Of a stretch of 64,000 nucleotides of DNA, positions 22,150 to 35,500 are shown piece after piece. This stretch comes from Euptelea pleiosperma (Eukaryota > Streptophyta > Magnoliopsida > Ranunculales > Eupteleaceae), in the NCBI GenBank assembly GCA_035048495.1, contig CM068543.1, positions 30,290,096-30,354,095 of the forward strand, given 5' to 3'. How positions within the stretch are numbered: the stretch's first letter is position 1; each line of letters opens with the position of its first letter. The translations under genes and the position numbers were made by a program. The notes below the pieces were generated by a model that saw only the letters and a list, made by a program, of their open reading frames with translations, was not told where the DNA came from and ran no database searches.

Positions 22150-24600
22150 TTGACCTTATGAAAACCAAATATGGAGTGTATTCCATCTTTACAAGTTTTC
22201 ATAAGATGGTTCAGACCCAATATGGTGCTCAGATCAAGATTCTTCGATTTGACCAAGGTGGTGAGTATATGTATGGGGGTCTGCAGCATTATTTAGCCGA
22301 GTACAAGATTGTTCATCAAAATTCCTACAACTATACTTCTCAACAAAATGGTGTAGCTGAAAGGAAAATGCGCCATATAGTGGAGGTTTCTCACTCCCTT
22401 CGTATTGCTTACTATGTCCCTAAATCCTATTGGTCTGATGTTGTTCTTACTACTGCATATTTCATTAATCGCATGCCTTCACGTGCTCTGCATTTTAAGA
22501 CTCCGTATGAATTGCATGCTCCCAATTGATCCTTATTTGTTATTCTTCCTCATATATTTGGTTGTGTTTGCTTCATCCACATTCTGGGTCTCAACCGTAC
22601 CCACATTCTGGGTTGTACCAAGCTGGATCCCAAGGCTCTCAGGTGTATCTTCCTTGGATAGTCTTCCACACATAAGGGGTACATGTGTTATCACCCCGTG
22701 TCTATGAAGAAGTTTATCTCCATGGATGTCACCTTTCGTGATGATATTCCCTTTTTTTCTCCACCTCTCTTTAGGGGAGAGAAATAGTGAAGAGATGTCT
22801 TCTTCTTCCAGTGTCCCTCTCCCTGTTATTTCTCCACCACCCACTCTCTTGTTCGAGAGGACTAATCGACCTCCTATGACGTCAGACACTAGTGTTGGAG
22901 CTCAAGGGGAGCTTAAAGTCTATAACAGAAGAGGAAGGCCACAACTGATCCATGCCTAGTCGTGCCATCCTTAGATCCAAGTAATATCTCATCTTCTGAG
23001 CCTATTGTCTCATCAGTTTCAATTCCTTTGATTGACTCTACAACTGATGCATGTACCCCCAATCTCCCCGTTGGTCTTAAAAAAGGTACGAGGAGTTGTA
23101 CCCAACACCATTACTTTACCTTCTTTATTGGTAGAAAGATTATAGCATCCCAGGTGAAAGGATGAAATGGTTGAATAGATGAGATCATGAGAGCCTTAAA
23201 GAAGAACAACACCTGGGAACTGGTTGACTTTCCTAGAGGGAAGAAACCAATGGGGTGTAGATGGGTGTATACTTTGAAGTACAAGGCAGATGGGTCAGTA
23301 GAGAAATACAAGGCAATATTGGTAGCCAAACGATACTCATAAACATATGGCATCGACTACATGGAGACATTTGTGTCAGTTGCTAAAATGAACTCCATAA
23401 GGGTGCTCATATCTCTTGCTACTAACCAGTCGTGGTCTCTACATCAGCTAGATGTAAAGAATGCATTTCTTCATGGAGATTTGCAAGAAGAGGTGTATAT
23501 GGTTCCCCCTGTACTATTTACACCAGCAGGAAATGGTAGCAGAGTGTGCAGGTTGAAAAAGTCCCTGTATGGATTAATGTAGTCTCCTAGAGCATGGTTT
23601 GAGAGGTTTACCCAGGCAGTTAAGAATCTGGGCTACACACAAAGCCAATCTGATCATACCTTGTTTTTTAAGCATAATGAGAATAATACCACTACTCTCA
23701 TTGTTTATGTAGATGACATCATTGTGATCAGGAATGATGCTGAGGAAGTTGCAAAGCTTAAGGACATCTAGCTGGGGAGTTTGAGACAAAGGACCTAGGA
23801 CCCCAAAAATACTTTCTGGGCATAGAGGTTGCAAGAATCGCAAGATCAAGTCAGGGGATCTTCATCTCCCAAAGGAAGTATGTCATCGATCTACTTAAAG
23901 ATTCTGGAAAATCAATGGCTAGGCCTGTAGACACCCCTATAGAGCAGAATCACAAGTTGGGTGAGACGAGTGATGAGTTACTGAAGTACGTCGAGAGCTT
24001 TCAGAGACTAGTAGGGATATTGATATATCGCTCTCTGACTAGACCAGATATTGCATATGCAGTCAGCATGATCAACCAGTATATGCACTCACCTAGGGAC
24101 ATCCACTTAGAAGTAGCACACATGATTTTGAGGCATCTCAAATCCGCCACTGGGCAGGCGAAGGTGACAAGAGATCCGCTTCAGGGTATTGTGCCTTTGT
24201 TGAGGGCTATCTTGTGACATGGAGAAGCAAGAAGTAACCTGTGGTTTCTAGATCCAGTACTGAGGCTGAATTTCGAGTTATGGCTCATGGCTTATGCGAG
24301 ATGTTGTGGTTGAAGATCTTAATAGCTGAACTAGGATTCCATGTTACTAGCTCTGTAAGCCTATATTGTGATAACAAAGTAATAATTAGCATTGCTCATA
24401 ATCCAATTCAGCATGATCGAGCAAAGAACATTGAAGTGAACAGACACTTCATACTAGAGAATGTTTCTGGGAAGTTAGTACTCCTTTTGTGAAGACTGAC
24501 GAGCAAGTAGTAGATGTATTCACTAAGGGAGTTTTTAGTTATCAGTTAAACAGGTGCCTTAGTAAATTGGGCATGATAGATATCTACGCACCAACTTGAG
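22150..24600 (+). mobile_element. 3' fragment of a second copia element (copia-3b): integrase to RNase H
   Basis: The plus strand carries, in order, integrase (LMKTKYGVYSIFTSFHKMV, FDQGGEYMYGGLQ, SQQNGVAERK; 22158-22529), a spacer (22726-23165), RT ([27 protein letters not shown], then YVDDIIVI around 23710), and RNase H (SFQRLVGILIYRSLTRPDIA; SRSSTEAEFR; CDNKVIISIAHNP), finishing at a TGAGGGG polypurine tract before TGTTG at 24603. Several stops and frameshifts, including a partial deletion in RNase H near 24160, mark it as dead. It starts abruptly in mid-integrase at the inverted junction with copia-3a. Confidence 0.85.
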
Positions 24601-24602
24601 GG

Positions 24603-24900
24603 GTGTTGTTAGGGTGTACCCTTTATGTTATAAGGGACCCTAGAAACTTGAGCTCCACCCCTTGTTCCCCATTTTTTCCTTATTTTTTTTATTTACTTAT
24701 TAGGGCATTTTCTTCACTTTCTTTTGACTTCACCCCACTTCAAGCACGGGAGAAACCGATACCACCTCGAGAGCAATCGCGTGGAGCAACCACGTTACCA
24801 CCCCAAGAGGAACTGCGGTAGCACTCCCCTCGATGCCAGCTACGACTGTGATACCTTGACGGAACCCCCTCCCATTTGGAATATTATCTACAAGGTTTTT
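24603..24900 (+). repeat. Probable partial 3' LTR of copia-3b
   Basis: The sequence after the polypurine tract starts TGTTGTTAGGG as an LTR should. No second copy is present to fix its end, so the right edge is a guess. Confidence 0.4.
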
Positions 24901-25045
24901 AAGAGAGGGATGAAAGGATGAACAGACAAAAGGAGGACTTTGTCATTCCATTTCACGCCCACGAACAGCCCGAACATGCCAAAGCTTTTAAGAGAGGAAC
25001 GAAAGGGTGATCGAAGGCTAAAAATAATTTTTTTTTAGCAAAAAG

Positions 25046-25260
25046 TGTTGTTCGGTCTGCTAGGACCGAACAAATCTACAATGTTCAATCAGCTTCGGCG
25101 GAACAGTTCAATATGGTTCGGTCTTAGTAGACCGAACAGACAAAATGTCAATTTTTTTAGAAATAACATTGTTCGGTCTACTGACTGAACCAAGTTGCAC
25201 TGTTCGGTCAGATCTGACCGAACAAATTGATTTTGTTCGGTCTTAGCAGATTGAACAACA
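25046..25260. repeat. Cluster of five TTCGGTC/GACCGAA palindromes
   Basis: Five short inverted repeats sit at 25050-25073, 25116-25137, 25170-25191, 25201-25224 (a perfect 24-bp palindrome of TGTTCGGTCAGA and its complement) and 25234-25257. Each arm is TGTTCGGTC or a near variant. Their pattern is regular but spacing varies (about 66, 54, 31 and 33 bp). Confidence 0.75.
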
Positions 25261-25849
25261 GTGAGAACCATACATGGATTGTAGGTCCACCTAATTAGGT
25301 TGATTTTTGGTTTGTAGGTGCACCTAGTCTTATTATACATGGAACATAAGTATATCCATAGTTATGTTTCCCCTTTTTTCTTTTTAAGTCTTTAGAAAAG
25401 AAAATAAAAGTTGAAACTAGCAAGATTTTAACCAAAATGGGTAAAAGTAAACATAATTTGCAGAGAAGGGGAAAGCTTATTGTCCGGCGACAATGGAGGA
25501 ATGGCGAACGACTGCAACAGGAAGAAGAGGGAGAAGAAGAGAGAGGGGAGAAAGAGAAGAAGGATTTCGTTGGAGGTGGTGGAGAGTGGAAAAGAGAAGA
25601 AATTTTGGTAAGAAAGGTTTTGGTTGTGAGGTGTTAGTAATAGGTGGGGGTGTTAGGAATAGATTTGAAATTTTTGAAGGGGTGTATGGAATAGGTGGGG
25701 TAGGACTCAAGTTTCTGGGGTGTGACTAATTTTTCCCTTTATATAAATAAGAGGAAGGACTCATGTGAGACACAAGTGCTCTGATTTTCTTTCCATATTT
25801 GCTCTCTTCTCTCTCCTCTCTCTTGAAACCCTAACCCTAAATTAAACTT

Positions 25850-26061
25850 CCATTACATGCAAATTAGATCGAGTGTCCTGCAACAAGACTAACAAAATAA
25901 TGTGCACTGAATTAGTTTAATTCTGGAATTAAACTACATCATTATAACTGTCTAGTGCCCCATGCTCCACATCACAATATTTACCATTACACGCAAATTA
26001 GATCGAGTGTCCTGCAACAAGACTAATAAATTAATGTGCACTGAATTAGTTTAATTCTGGA
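25850..26061. repeat. Direct duplication of a 78-bp unit
   Basis: The segments at 25850-25927 and 25984-26061 are nearly identical (shared 'CAAATTAGATCGAGTGTCCT' and 'GCACTGAATTAGTTTAATTC'), offset by 134 bp. No coding frame is evident. The upstream 'AACCCTAACCCTAA' resembles LTR or leader sequence. Confidence 0.8.
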
Positions 26062-28861
26062 AAAACGATGAAGCCTATGTCAGTCGAAACAATAGTTTCC
26101 ACCAATTCAAACATCCATCCCCCACGCACACGTGTGTCACGAATGAGTACCAAAAGGTATGAGACACACATGCACAAAATTATGCGTTTCCTCATTCATG
26201 TAGGGTTCCTGGTCTTCCAGAGCCGATCCTGTTCGACATCCCCTAGCGTTAATTTCAATCACACGTATTGGGCTATGAAAGATACCATCAGCGGGTCTCA
26301 TGGCCCTATAACCACCACTTGATGTGTTTGTGTGCTCGTTTCTGGCAACTTATGAGTTCAATATTCCTGACACTTTAGTACATGAGGAAATATAGGTTCC
26401 ATCCTGTAAGAGGATGTTCAACGTTTGTGCGGGTTAGTGTGTGAAAATATATTGCTAGGCCACACAAAATTCCAACAACATTCACAGTGATGTATTGATA
26501 AAAGAACCAGATTCAAAGTAGCTGTTAATGTTTCAAATTTACGGAAGAAGGGTGGAGTGAGGAATAAGCTTAAAGAAGAGAACTTAAGGTTTCTCAGATG
26601 TATGGGTTCTACTTTGTAGGAGAGGCTGGACAGAATTTACATTGCGATACATCTGAAGCTCAATTATGTGTTTGCACATGCTTGTATCTTGCTTTGAGGA
26701 AACTTTCAGTGTAACATAAAGATTGACGTGATCTGTGATGCAGAAAATTGGGCAAAGATTTGTTTGAATTTGAGTACTTCCACTTATGTAAGGTTGTTTA
26801 ACTAAAACCAATAGAAAGTCCTTCGGTCCCTCATCACTGTCTCCTATAAGTGCCAGTACAATCTACCTGATGCTGTCCAGCTTTACCAAAAACATATGCT
26901 GTATTTTCTTGTATTCTTTGACCTACATGGTTAGGTAGACTGAAATTAGGTTCTTTTCTTGTAGGAGTAGCCTTTTTTCAGCAAAATAGAGGGAAGCGGT
27001 GCTTCTAGCTAAAGAATTGTAGCATGTAGTTATTTCTTTAGTTGTCCTCCATATATTTTATTTCAAAATTTATAACTATCCTAGAAACTTATGAAACACA
27101 GCAAGTAGCAAGAGGGACGAACTGTACCAGTCCCATTTTCTTTTATGTAAATAAAGACAGAGCCCTTAATGTTGCAAACAACGACGAACATAGTATTTAA
27201 GATTTTCATGTAATGGAAAATATGCCGCGAAACTGTGTCAAGCATGCATGGTGAAGATCCAATGTCTTTGAAGCTCATTTTGTATGTAAACACGAACACA
27301 TTGTATTCTAATTCTGTTTTCCACATAATCACTTGGTAGCTACACCTTTTTACTCTGAGAACGTTAGGGAGGGTAGATTATCCCAAGAATTCAAAACCGT
27401 CCCAAGCCAATTCTAGCTTTCTCGATCAAAAGAAGCCCAAACGACATAATATAAAAGTGAAGCTCAACGTGATATATTTAACGGGCCATCTAGTGACTAA
27501 TTGAGTCCCAAGAGCTCTTATCTGGTTTGTGTGGATTCTTTAAGTCCTATTTGTGCCCACCTAAGTGTTGGATATATAATTAGTTGACAGCACAACATCA
27601 TACATACTCTAATCAGTGTGTGACTATAAAGGGTGAAGCACTCTGTATCCGCCACGTAGTGCAAGAGTTTTGGGAGACGTGGAGCAAGTCTAGGCTTAGT
27701 TGAATCCCAAAGGTAGTATTTCGTATCCCTTGCACATTGGGAGTCTCCGGCTATCTTCTAGAGCGATTTCGTGACTCTAAGCCTCGATTTGATAAACAAA
27801 AATATAATTTTCTTGCCATTTGTTGTGTAAGGAAATTCACTAATTTCCAAGAGTACGTCCATCAAAGAGGACCAATGGAGACCATAAAGAAGACGATTAG
27901 AGCATTTATACCCATATAGAATATATATTTGTAATTTGTTTATTCTTTCTTCTTGTTTTGGTTCTGAACTATTTCACTAGTCCATTACATTCTGTTTCAG
28001 CAAGCTTATCATGGGTTCTATTGCTCCTATATACGGGCCTTTGCAGGCCTGTGAGGATACATTATAAAACTCTGAAATGTGAGATTATGTCAAATTGTGA
28101 GTGGTAGAGTTTCATCACTGCATATCTTGTGTTCGCTAGAAAATCTAGTCTTTGCGAGACTGATTTTAAAGATTAAACTATTTTACAGCACTTTAGGGAT
28201 TTGGGCCGCGTCGACACATCCTGACACGTACAACAGTGTCACCCACCCTCGGTTTTGATGGTTTTTTATTGAATAAATTATTTCTTAAGGATTGGTGTGT
28301 TCCATCCTCTGTACAATACTTTGTTAAGTTGTTAAACACAATTATAGTTGTTTGCTAGTCTTCCCACTTATAAATCTACTTACATGTATTACTCGATAGC
28401 TTCTTGGCATATAGAAACGTTTTCTTTTAATTTTCATATATTATTTCTATATTTGTGTGTTGTGTGTATTATAAGAACTCGAATCTTCTGTGACTCGGTT
28501 CAATTTGAATGGAGAATTTGATTTGATGATTGGTTAGGAAAGTGAGTTTTTATGATTCTTAGATTTATAGAATTCGTAGGGCTTCAGTGGAAAGCCTCTC
28601 TCACATGGTGTTCCTTTTTTTTTTTTTCCTTCAGTTTGTAAGCTGGTGTACAACTTTTGACCTCATGGTTGCAGTACAGAACATCAACTAGTTGAGCTAC
28701 AAGCCCCAGACTGCATGGTTTGCTTATGTTAAAGCTCCACCATGAACCTAGAAAGAAGCACATGATGGGTAATTAATCGTCCTTCATTTGTTTTAGCTTG
28801 ACAACAATTCATCCCTCTTCTTTTTTTTTAATAATTTATCTTCATCTCTCAGTGTTCAGGT
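26062..28861. other. 2.8 kb non-coding stretch, no gene recognised
   Basis: Short frames exist on both strands but none shows family motifs, good length or splice-consistent neighbours. No repeat termini were recognised. It might hold regulatory or decayed transposon sequence. Confidence 0.4.
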
Positions 28862-30610
28862 GTAGCTCATTGATCAATTCAACCAAAGCCTTGCAGGTCA
28901 AATGACCATGGAAGTAATTTCTTTTGCATGTCATGGCACTTCTGCATAGCTTTCCGGGGCTTGCACAGGCTGAGGTATTGTTGCAAACATGGTTTTGGAG
29001 CTTTGCTAATTCTTCCATGTCATGTAATGGTAGATTCTGTCATGCTTCCAATTCATATTTTTCCGTTATCTATTGCTTTTGGCACTTGATCATTCGTTTG
29101 TCACCATGTCCGGTTCAGGCCCGCCTTGTGTTAGTATCTTAGGGGCACATCATATTTTTTTGAAATACTAGTTCACAAAAAGATGAAAATACTATGTAGT
29201 TTTTCGAAAGTCGCAGATGAAATACCCATTTCCTTATCTTTTTTTATAGTTACTATTGAGTAAAATAAATACCAACACATCCAAGTAAAAAAGAAATCAA
29301 CCTGTAGAAGAAAAAGTCAAGGAAATCAAAGTGATTTTTCTTGAAGCATACACTATCACGAGCATGACAATTAACAGGTTTCAACTAGATGAAATACCCA
29401 TTTTGAATATCATAAATGAAATACCCATTCCTTATCATTTTTATAGTTTATTATTGAGTTAAATAAATACCAGCACATCTGAGTCCAAAGAAAGTACCCT
29501 CTAGAAAAAATAAATTCAGAAATCGATTAACAGGTTTGAACTAATTGTTGTTGTCATCATTTCCTACTACCTTATATGTTGCTCAATCATTTGGCTGAAG
29601 TTTCATGCATTCATTTATAGTGAGGTCATATAAATAATAAGGTTTCAACTTATAGGCTATGACGCCCAGAAATGATACCAATAGTGGTACTGCATACTGC
29701 ATGTAATAAGTTATAATTTACTCATTTTGTATTGTAGCAATGGTTACTCTCTTAATTCCTAACTATTTGCTTCTGTGTTTTGTCAACAAAATATATAAAT
29801 AGTATGTTTTTGACATATCTGCACATCTTTGTTTATTGGTGATTAGTAACCAACAAATAGAAAAAAATAAAAATAAATAAAGCTTGTTGGTATATTATCT
29901 GTTTGAAATATGTCAATACAAAACTTGTAGACTAATAATTACAGGTCAGAAAAAGTGGTGGTTTCAATGCCAATATTTATTTGGAAATTCCTCTATTTGA
30001 TTCACACCACACAGAAAAACATTCAAGATTTAATCTCAATCCTACCTGATGAAATCGTAGATCTTATAGTTCATAGGTGGAGGCTGAGTGGAGCCTAATT
30101 TCATGACTCTTAGTGGTGTAAAAGTTTAAAGTTGGAATGTAGGGAAATGAAATGAAATTTTAGGTGAAGAGCTAGGACTGACTTCTGTCCGATGTTATTA
30201 CATATAGTTCACAATTACATGAAAATGTCATGGAATATCAGAAACTGACTGAAAATTTGATGTGGATATCGATGATTCACTCACATAATCTTGTTCCAAC
30301 TCAATATGATATTCAGAACATTGGTTGCAAGTTTGCCACCACTGGTGCAAAGAACTAATAGTCAAAACACTGGGTAGATCAATGCTCGAATAAGAATTCT
30401 TACATATTAATTCCTTCTACCACTGAATTGAAACAGAATAGATTTCAAACAGAGCCTCAAGAGTGATTTCCATCAAATTCCGTCAGCTTTACATGAAATA
30501 TGAGTGATACCATATGTTGATGGGGTTGACACTATTTGTTGCCTCACGCGCAAATAAATGTGAGTGACACTCAACCCAATCACTATATTTGTTGTGTATC
30601 TTGTGAGCGT
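28862..30610. repeat. Diverged segmental duplicate B (partner at 19435-20620)
   Basis: This is the longer copy of the duplicated segment. It also contains an internal direct duplication: 'GATGAAATACCCATTTCCTT' with 'ATAAATACCAACACATCCAA' (about 29216-29300) recurs at about 29400-29490. At its right end a minus-strand frame (30489-30869) includes SDWVECHSH, and the partner segment reads IDWVECHAC in the same position, which may be a fossil exon. Confidence 0.6.
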
Positions 30611-30869
30611 AGTACTCTGTTTCTCCACCGCATTTAAAGGTACTATTTCGAGTGTGGGATTTGGTCAGGCTTTTGTGCAATTTTGTGGATTGACTTGGTT
30701 TAGTTGCCAAAGCCAATGACAAGCTTGGACCAAATTGAGCCTCAGAAATTTTTATAGGCTGTTCACCAACTGCCTCTGGCCCAAAACAAGCCAAGCTTAT
30801 TGACAACTCTTGCAGCACACTACCAAGACTAGTTATGCCCACACTGACACCAGCAACCAATCGCTGCAT

Positions 30870-31434
30870 TTACCCACACCAATGGCCAACGGGGACCATC
30901 CAGTCGTTGGAGCACTGCTACTGTGGCTATTGACCACAATACTTAAACTAGTTCTTTATTTTGGCAGGGATGCAAATATGGTGATGGTTTATAAAAAAGT
31001 TCATCTATTAGAATTGTTAATGCCTGTAATTTGGAGTTAGGGCCCATTCTAGAGGTGGTTTGTATGCTCCATAAACACAGGGATGCAAGGCATTGTGATG
31101 TTTAGTGGCGTTCTACACTATTCTAGATTTCTTTTAATAAATATCTTCACTTTTAACATGTTATAGGGGCAACTTATGCAAAGATATTCTCAAATTAAGA
31201 TGAATTTTTCAAGATTAGGTATGTGAAAAGGGAAGACTTCAGTTAGATGTAAACTTTACGAACACTTAATGGTATTCTGTCTTGGATGAAAAAGAAAAGC
31301 TGTATAATTAAGCAAAACCAGTCTTCTTCTCTGACTCAATGTATACATTTACAATTGCCACCTTTGAGAAAAATATGTTTAGATACTTTGTAGCAGAACC
31401 ATTTTGTTAATCTTGATGTTGTGGATGATTCTTC
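30870..31434. other. Region downstream (3') of the receptor kinase gene
   Basis: It lies just past the stop codon of the minus-strand kinase gene and probably contains its 3' UTR and terminator. AT-rich with no clear coding content. Confidence 0.4.
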
Positions 31435-32564
31435 TCACGAACTTGAAAAAGTTTGTAAAGATGTGGAGGAAGAACATTCTAGTGATCTCGAAGGAGAAGA
31501 AGGAAAAGGCTTCGGTGCAACTTGCAATGCTCCAATGCTTCCTTCCAACATTTCCACCACCCTACTCATCGATGGGCGACTGGAAGGATCTGTTTGCGTG
31601 CACCACAGACTCACTAAAATCATCTTCCTTGCAATTTCTTCTTCCTCTTCAGTCATAATCCCATGTAATTCAAGATCCTCGTCTAATTCCAGACGCATAT
31701 GGATCCAATGTGGAAAATATATATTATCAGTATCATCCTTTCTTGCTTCAATATTCCTTGTTCCCCCAACCATCTCTAGAACCATCATTCCATAACTATA
31801 GACGTCTGACTTGTGTGAGACTCCTCCAATGTTTCTAAACAACAGTTCTGGTGCAATATATCCCACAGTCCCTCTAGCACCCATCATTGAAACGATACTC
31901 TCTTTTTTCGGGCATAGTTTAGCAAGCCCAAAATCAGAGATCTTTGGACAGAATTCTTGGTCTAAAAGAATGTTATGAGGTTTTATGTCAAGATGTAGGA
32001 TTCGTGTGTTACAACCACGGTGTAAGTACTCTAGGCCTCGAGCAATGCCACCTGCAATTAGGTATAGTCTTTTCCATCCTAAGGGAGGATGTGACATTGG
32101 TAATTTTTCGTCATATATAAACTTTTCAAGAGATCCATTGGGCATGAACTCATAGATGAGAGCTCTTTTGGGCCCCTCAAAACAGAAGCCTAGAAAAGTG
32201 ACGATATTAACATGGGAAGTCATACTAATGCTCACAACCTCATTAATAAATTCTTCTCCATTATCTTTGGACTCATTCAATACTTTCACTGCCACTAGAC
32301 GGCCATCAAGTAGCTTTCCTTTGTATACACTTCCATAGCCTCCTTGACCCAATTTATCTTTGAAGGAATCAGTCATTTTCTTGACATATGAAGAACTATA
32401 TCTTTTTGGACCTAAGGATCCATAATTCTTGAAAAAAGCCTCCACATGTTGAGCATTCTTTGCTTTCTTCTTCCAAAAGGCCATTGGGTTGTCTACTGAT
32501 GATTTCATCCTTGAGCAAAAAATTATTGTCATCACCACAATGCAAACTCCAGCGATTGATGCAG
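31435..32564 (-). CDS. LRK10L: LRK10L exon 3: transmembrane helix and kinase domain
   Basis: It encodes residues 274-649. After the helix (IAGVCIVVMTIIFC) comes the kinase: glycine loop GQGGYGSVYKG (about 346-356), VAVKVL with the ATP-binding lysine, catalytic loop HLDIKPHNILLD, SDFGLAK, and APELLFRN with KSDVYSYGM. HLD replaces HRD, so this is a non-RD-type kinase as is usual for the LRK10L/PR5K group, where HFD is common. All catalytic residues (K, D of the loop, D of DFG) are present. The tail is serine rich. Confidence 0.93.
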
Positions 32565-35500
32565 CTGTAAACAAACAAAGAAGATTCAAGAATCATCCAT
32601 TTAGGAATGGTAACAATATACAAAGTTTCATTTGATCATTTTTTATAGAACCCAAATCTGTGTCATAAAATTATATACTAATAAATAGTAATTTATTTTC
32701 TTGAAAGCATTGATGAATGACTATGCTTCATTCAAGTTATAAGAAATTTGAAAAGAAGGAATTTTTTTAATGAATCAGTAGGTTCAAAGTGAGAAAACAT
32801 AGTAGTTGTAGTTTGATGGGCATAGTACCTATTACAACCTTCTTTCCCACATTAACCTTGGGCCCTGAAACATAATCATAACAAGGACAGAGGATTAATC
32901 ACAGAACATATATCAACATAACCCAAATCCGCATCTCACTTTAGTGCTTCAGCATGGTCATATATAATATAATAATATAGTATATTGAAGCTGGTCGACC
33001 TTGCCATTCTTACACTAATAGGGCCCAAAATTAGGTAGGCATGAAAACATCTTGAAAAAAATCACCTTGTTGCCAAGTTGCTTCCATCACTATTTTGAGG
33101 TGTTTTGAGGGGTGGGACAGATTACCAGGTGCAAATTAGGGACCATCCAAATGCTCAGATACCCAAGGCACATTTGGTGCTTATAGTTGAGTTGAATTCT
33201 AAGAATTAGGGTTAGGGTTAGGTTTGGAGAAGAGAGAATAAAGAGTAGAGAAGAGAGGGAGAAAAAGGATGTCTATTGTGATTAATCCACAATGACTCCA
33301 TAACTCTTATTTATAAAAGAGGGTTACAGAAACAAAACAAGTATACCCCTCATAAGAGGTATTTACAGAACTACCCCTATGCAAGATAAATACGTATTTC
33401 TACGTATCTGATAACACTCGCCCTCAAGTTGGTGCATAGATGTCTTTCATGCCCAACTTGCATAAGCATTTGTGAAGTTGCCAACTGGGAACTCCTTTGG
33501 TGAAGACATTTGCTACTTGCTCATCTGTCTTCACAAAGGGAGTACAAACTTCTCCAGATACGATCTTCTCCTGAATGAAGTGGCGATCCACTTTAATGTG
33601 CTTGGCTCGATCATGTTGTACCGAATTGTGAGCAATGCTGATAGCCGCTTTGTTGTCATAGTACAAACTCATGGATCCCAAGACTGGAAAGCCAAGCTCA
33701 GCGACCAACATCTTCAGCCAGAGTATCTCAAACAAGCCATAGGCTATTGCCCTAAATTCTGCCTCTACACTGGATTTGGCAACTACTGGTTGCTTCTTGC
33801 TTCTCCAGGTAACCAGATTGCCTCCCACAAAGGTGCAATAGCCTGAGGTAGATCTCCTGTCATCCTTGGCACCAACCCAGTCTACATCAGTATATGACTC
33901 TACTCTAATGTGGCCATTCTTCTGAAAGAGGAGGCCTCGGTCAGGGGAAGACTTGAGATATCTCAATATCCTGTGTGCTGCCTCTAAATGAATCTCCCTA
34001 TGAGAATGCATGTATTGACTGATAACACTGACTGCATAGGCAATGTCTGGACGAGTCAAGGAGAGGTAGATCAACCTTTCAACCAATCTCTGAAAGCTCC
34101 TCACATCCTGTAAAGGTATACTACTCGAGTCGGCCAACTGGTGATTCTGCTCTATGGGGGTCTCCACTGGCTTAGCTCCCAGCTTGCCAGAGTCCTTTAA
34201 TAGATCTAGGACAAACTTCCTTTGTTAGATAAAGATCACTTGGCTGGATCTTGCAACCTCTATGCCAAGAAAGTACTTGAGGAGTCCCAGATCTTTGGTC
34301 TCAAACTCGCCTGCTAGATGATTCTTTAGCTTGATCATCTCCTCTACATCATTCTTTATCAGAATGATATTGTCAACATAGACGATGAGGGCCGTAGTGC
34401 TCTTCCCTAGGTGCTTCACAAATAGGGTGTGATCGGCTTGACTTTGAGTATATCCTAGCTTCTTCACTGCTAGAGTGAACCTCTCAAACCAAGCTCTGGG
34501 GAATTGCTTAAGCCCATAAAGGGCTTTCCTCAGTCGACACACCTTGCTGCTGTCCCCTGGGGGAGTGAGTGGTGGTGCCATATAGACCTCTTCATGCAGA
34601 TCACCATGAAGGAATGCATTCTTCACATCTAGCTGATGCAAAGGCCATGCTTGGTTTGCTGCTACAGACAACAAAACCCTGATGGAGTTCATCTTTGCTA
34701 CAGGTGCAAAGGTCTCCACATAGTCAATCCCGTATGGTCTGAGTGTACCCTTTGGCTACCAGTCTAACCTTGTATTTCTCTACTGACCCATCGGCCTTGT
34801 ACTTCACTGTGAACACCCATCTGCATCCGATCGGCTTCTTGCCTCTTGGCAAGTCAACAAGCTCCTAAGTTTTGTTCTTATCCAGCACCTTCATTTTTTT
34901 TACCATAGCAGCTTTTCATCTAGGGTGTGCTAACCCTTCTGCCACGGAAGAGGGAGTGGGAATGGTGGAAACTGATGTGATAAAGGCTCTGTACGAAGGT
35001 GACAAGGCATCGTAGGAAACGAAGTTGCTCAAACGATGTTGAGTACAACTTCTGATGCCTTTTCTAATAGCAATAAGAAGATCAGAATCATCAGTAGACA
35101 AGGGAATGACAGGTATAGGGAGAGATAGAGTGTAATGACCCTATTTCTAGCAATATTATAGTAGACATTTTATAATACTTTGAACATTATATGTATGCCA
35201 TTTTAAAGATCTCAACAATAGCTTTCTATCGGTATCAAGTTTGTCCAAATCGGACGTGCGAGTCAAAAGTTATTGTGTTTAGTTCTAGGCAACATTTTAA
35301 GTTTTTATTAAAATTTGAAAAAAAAAAAAAGACAATTTTCAAAATTATAGTCCCACATTGGATAGGAATAAAAAGTTCTGAGTTTTCATCCTCTATAAAT
35401 ACAAGGCCATGCCTTAAGAAAATTACATCAATTTGGGTATTTGCATTCTAACCCCTGAGGTAAGAATATTTGCAAAAAAAATCCCTCAACTAGAAGAAAT

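Noticed and set aside
22158..24492. Plus-strand integrase/RT/RNase H frames as a host gene
   Set aside because: Order, motifs, polypurine tract and stops identify a decayed copia element.
25437..25735. Gly/Arg/Glu-rich frames as a gene
   Set aside because: Purine-rich low-complexity DNA opens frames on both strands; no domain visible.
30489..30869. 126-codon minus-strand frame as a gene downstream of LRK10L
   Set aside because: No family recognised and part lies in a duplicated segment; kept only as a possible fossil exon in the findings.
33200..33225. TTAGGGTTAGGG stretches in copia LTRs (also 20.95, 25.83 and 40.64 kb) as telomeric DNA
   Set aside because: Only two or three degenerate units at the same place in related LTRs and leader-like DNA; this is an LTR or promoter motif, not a telomere relic.
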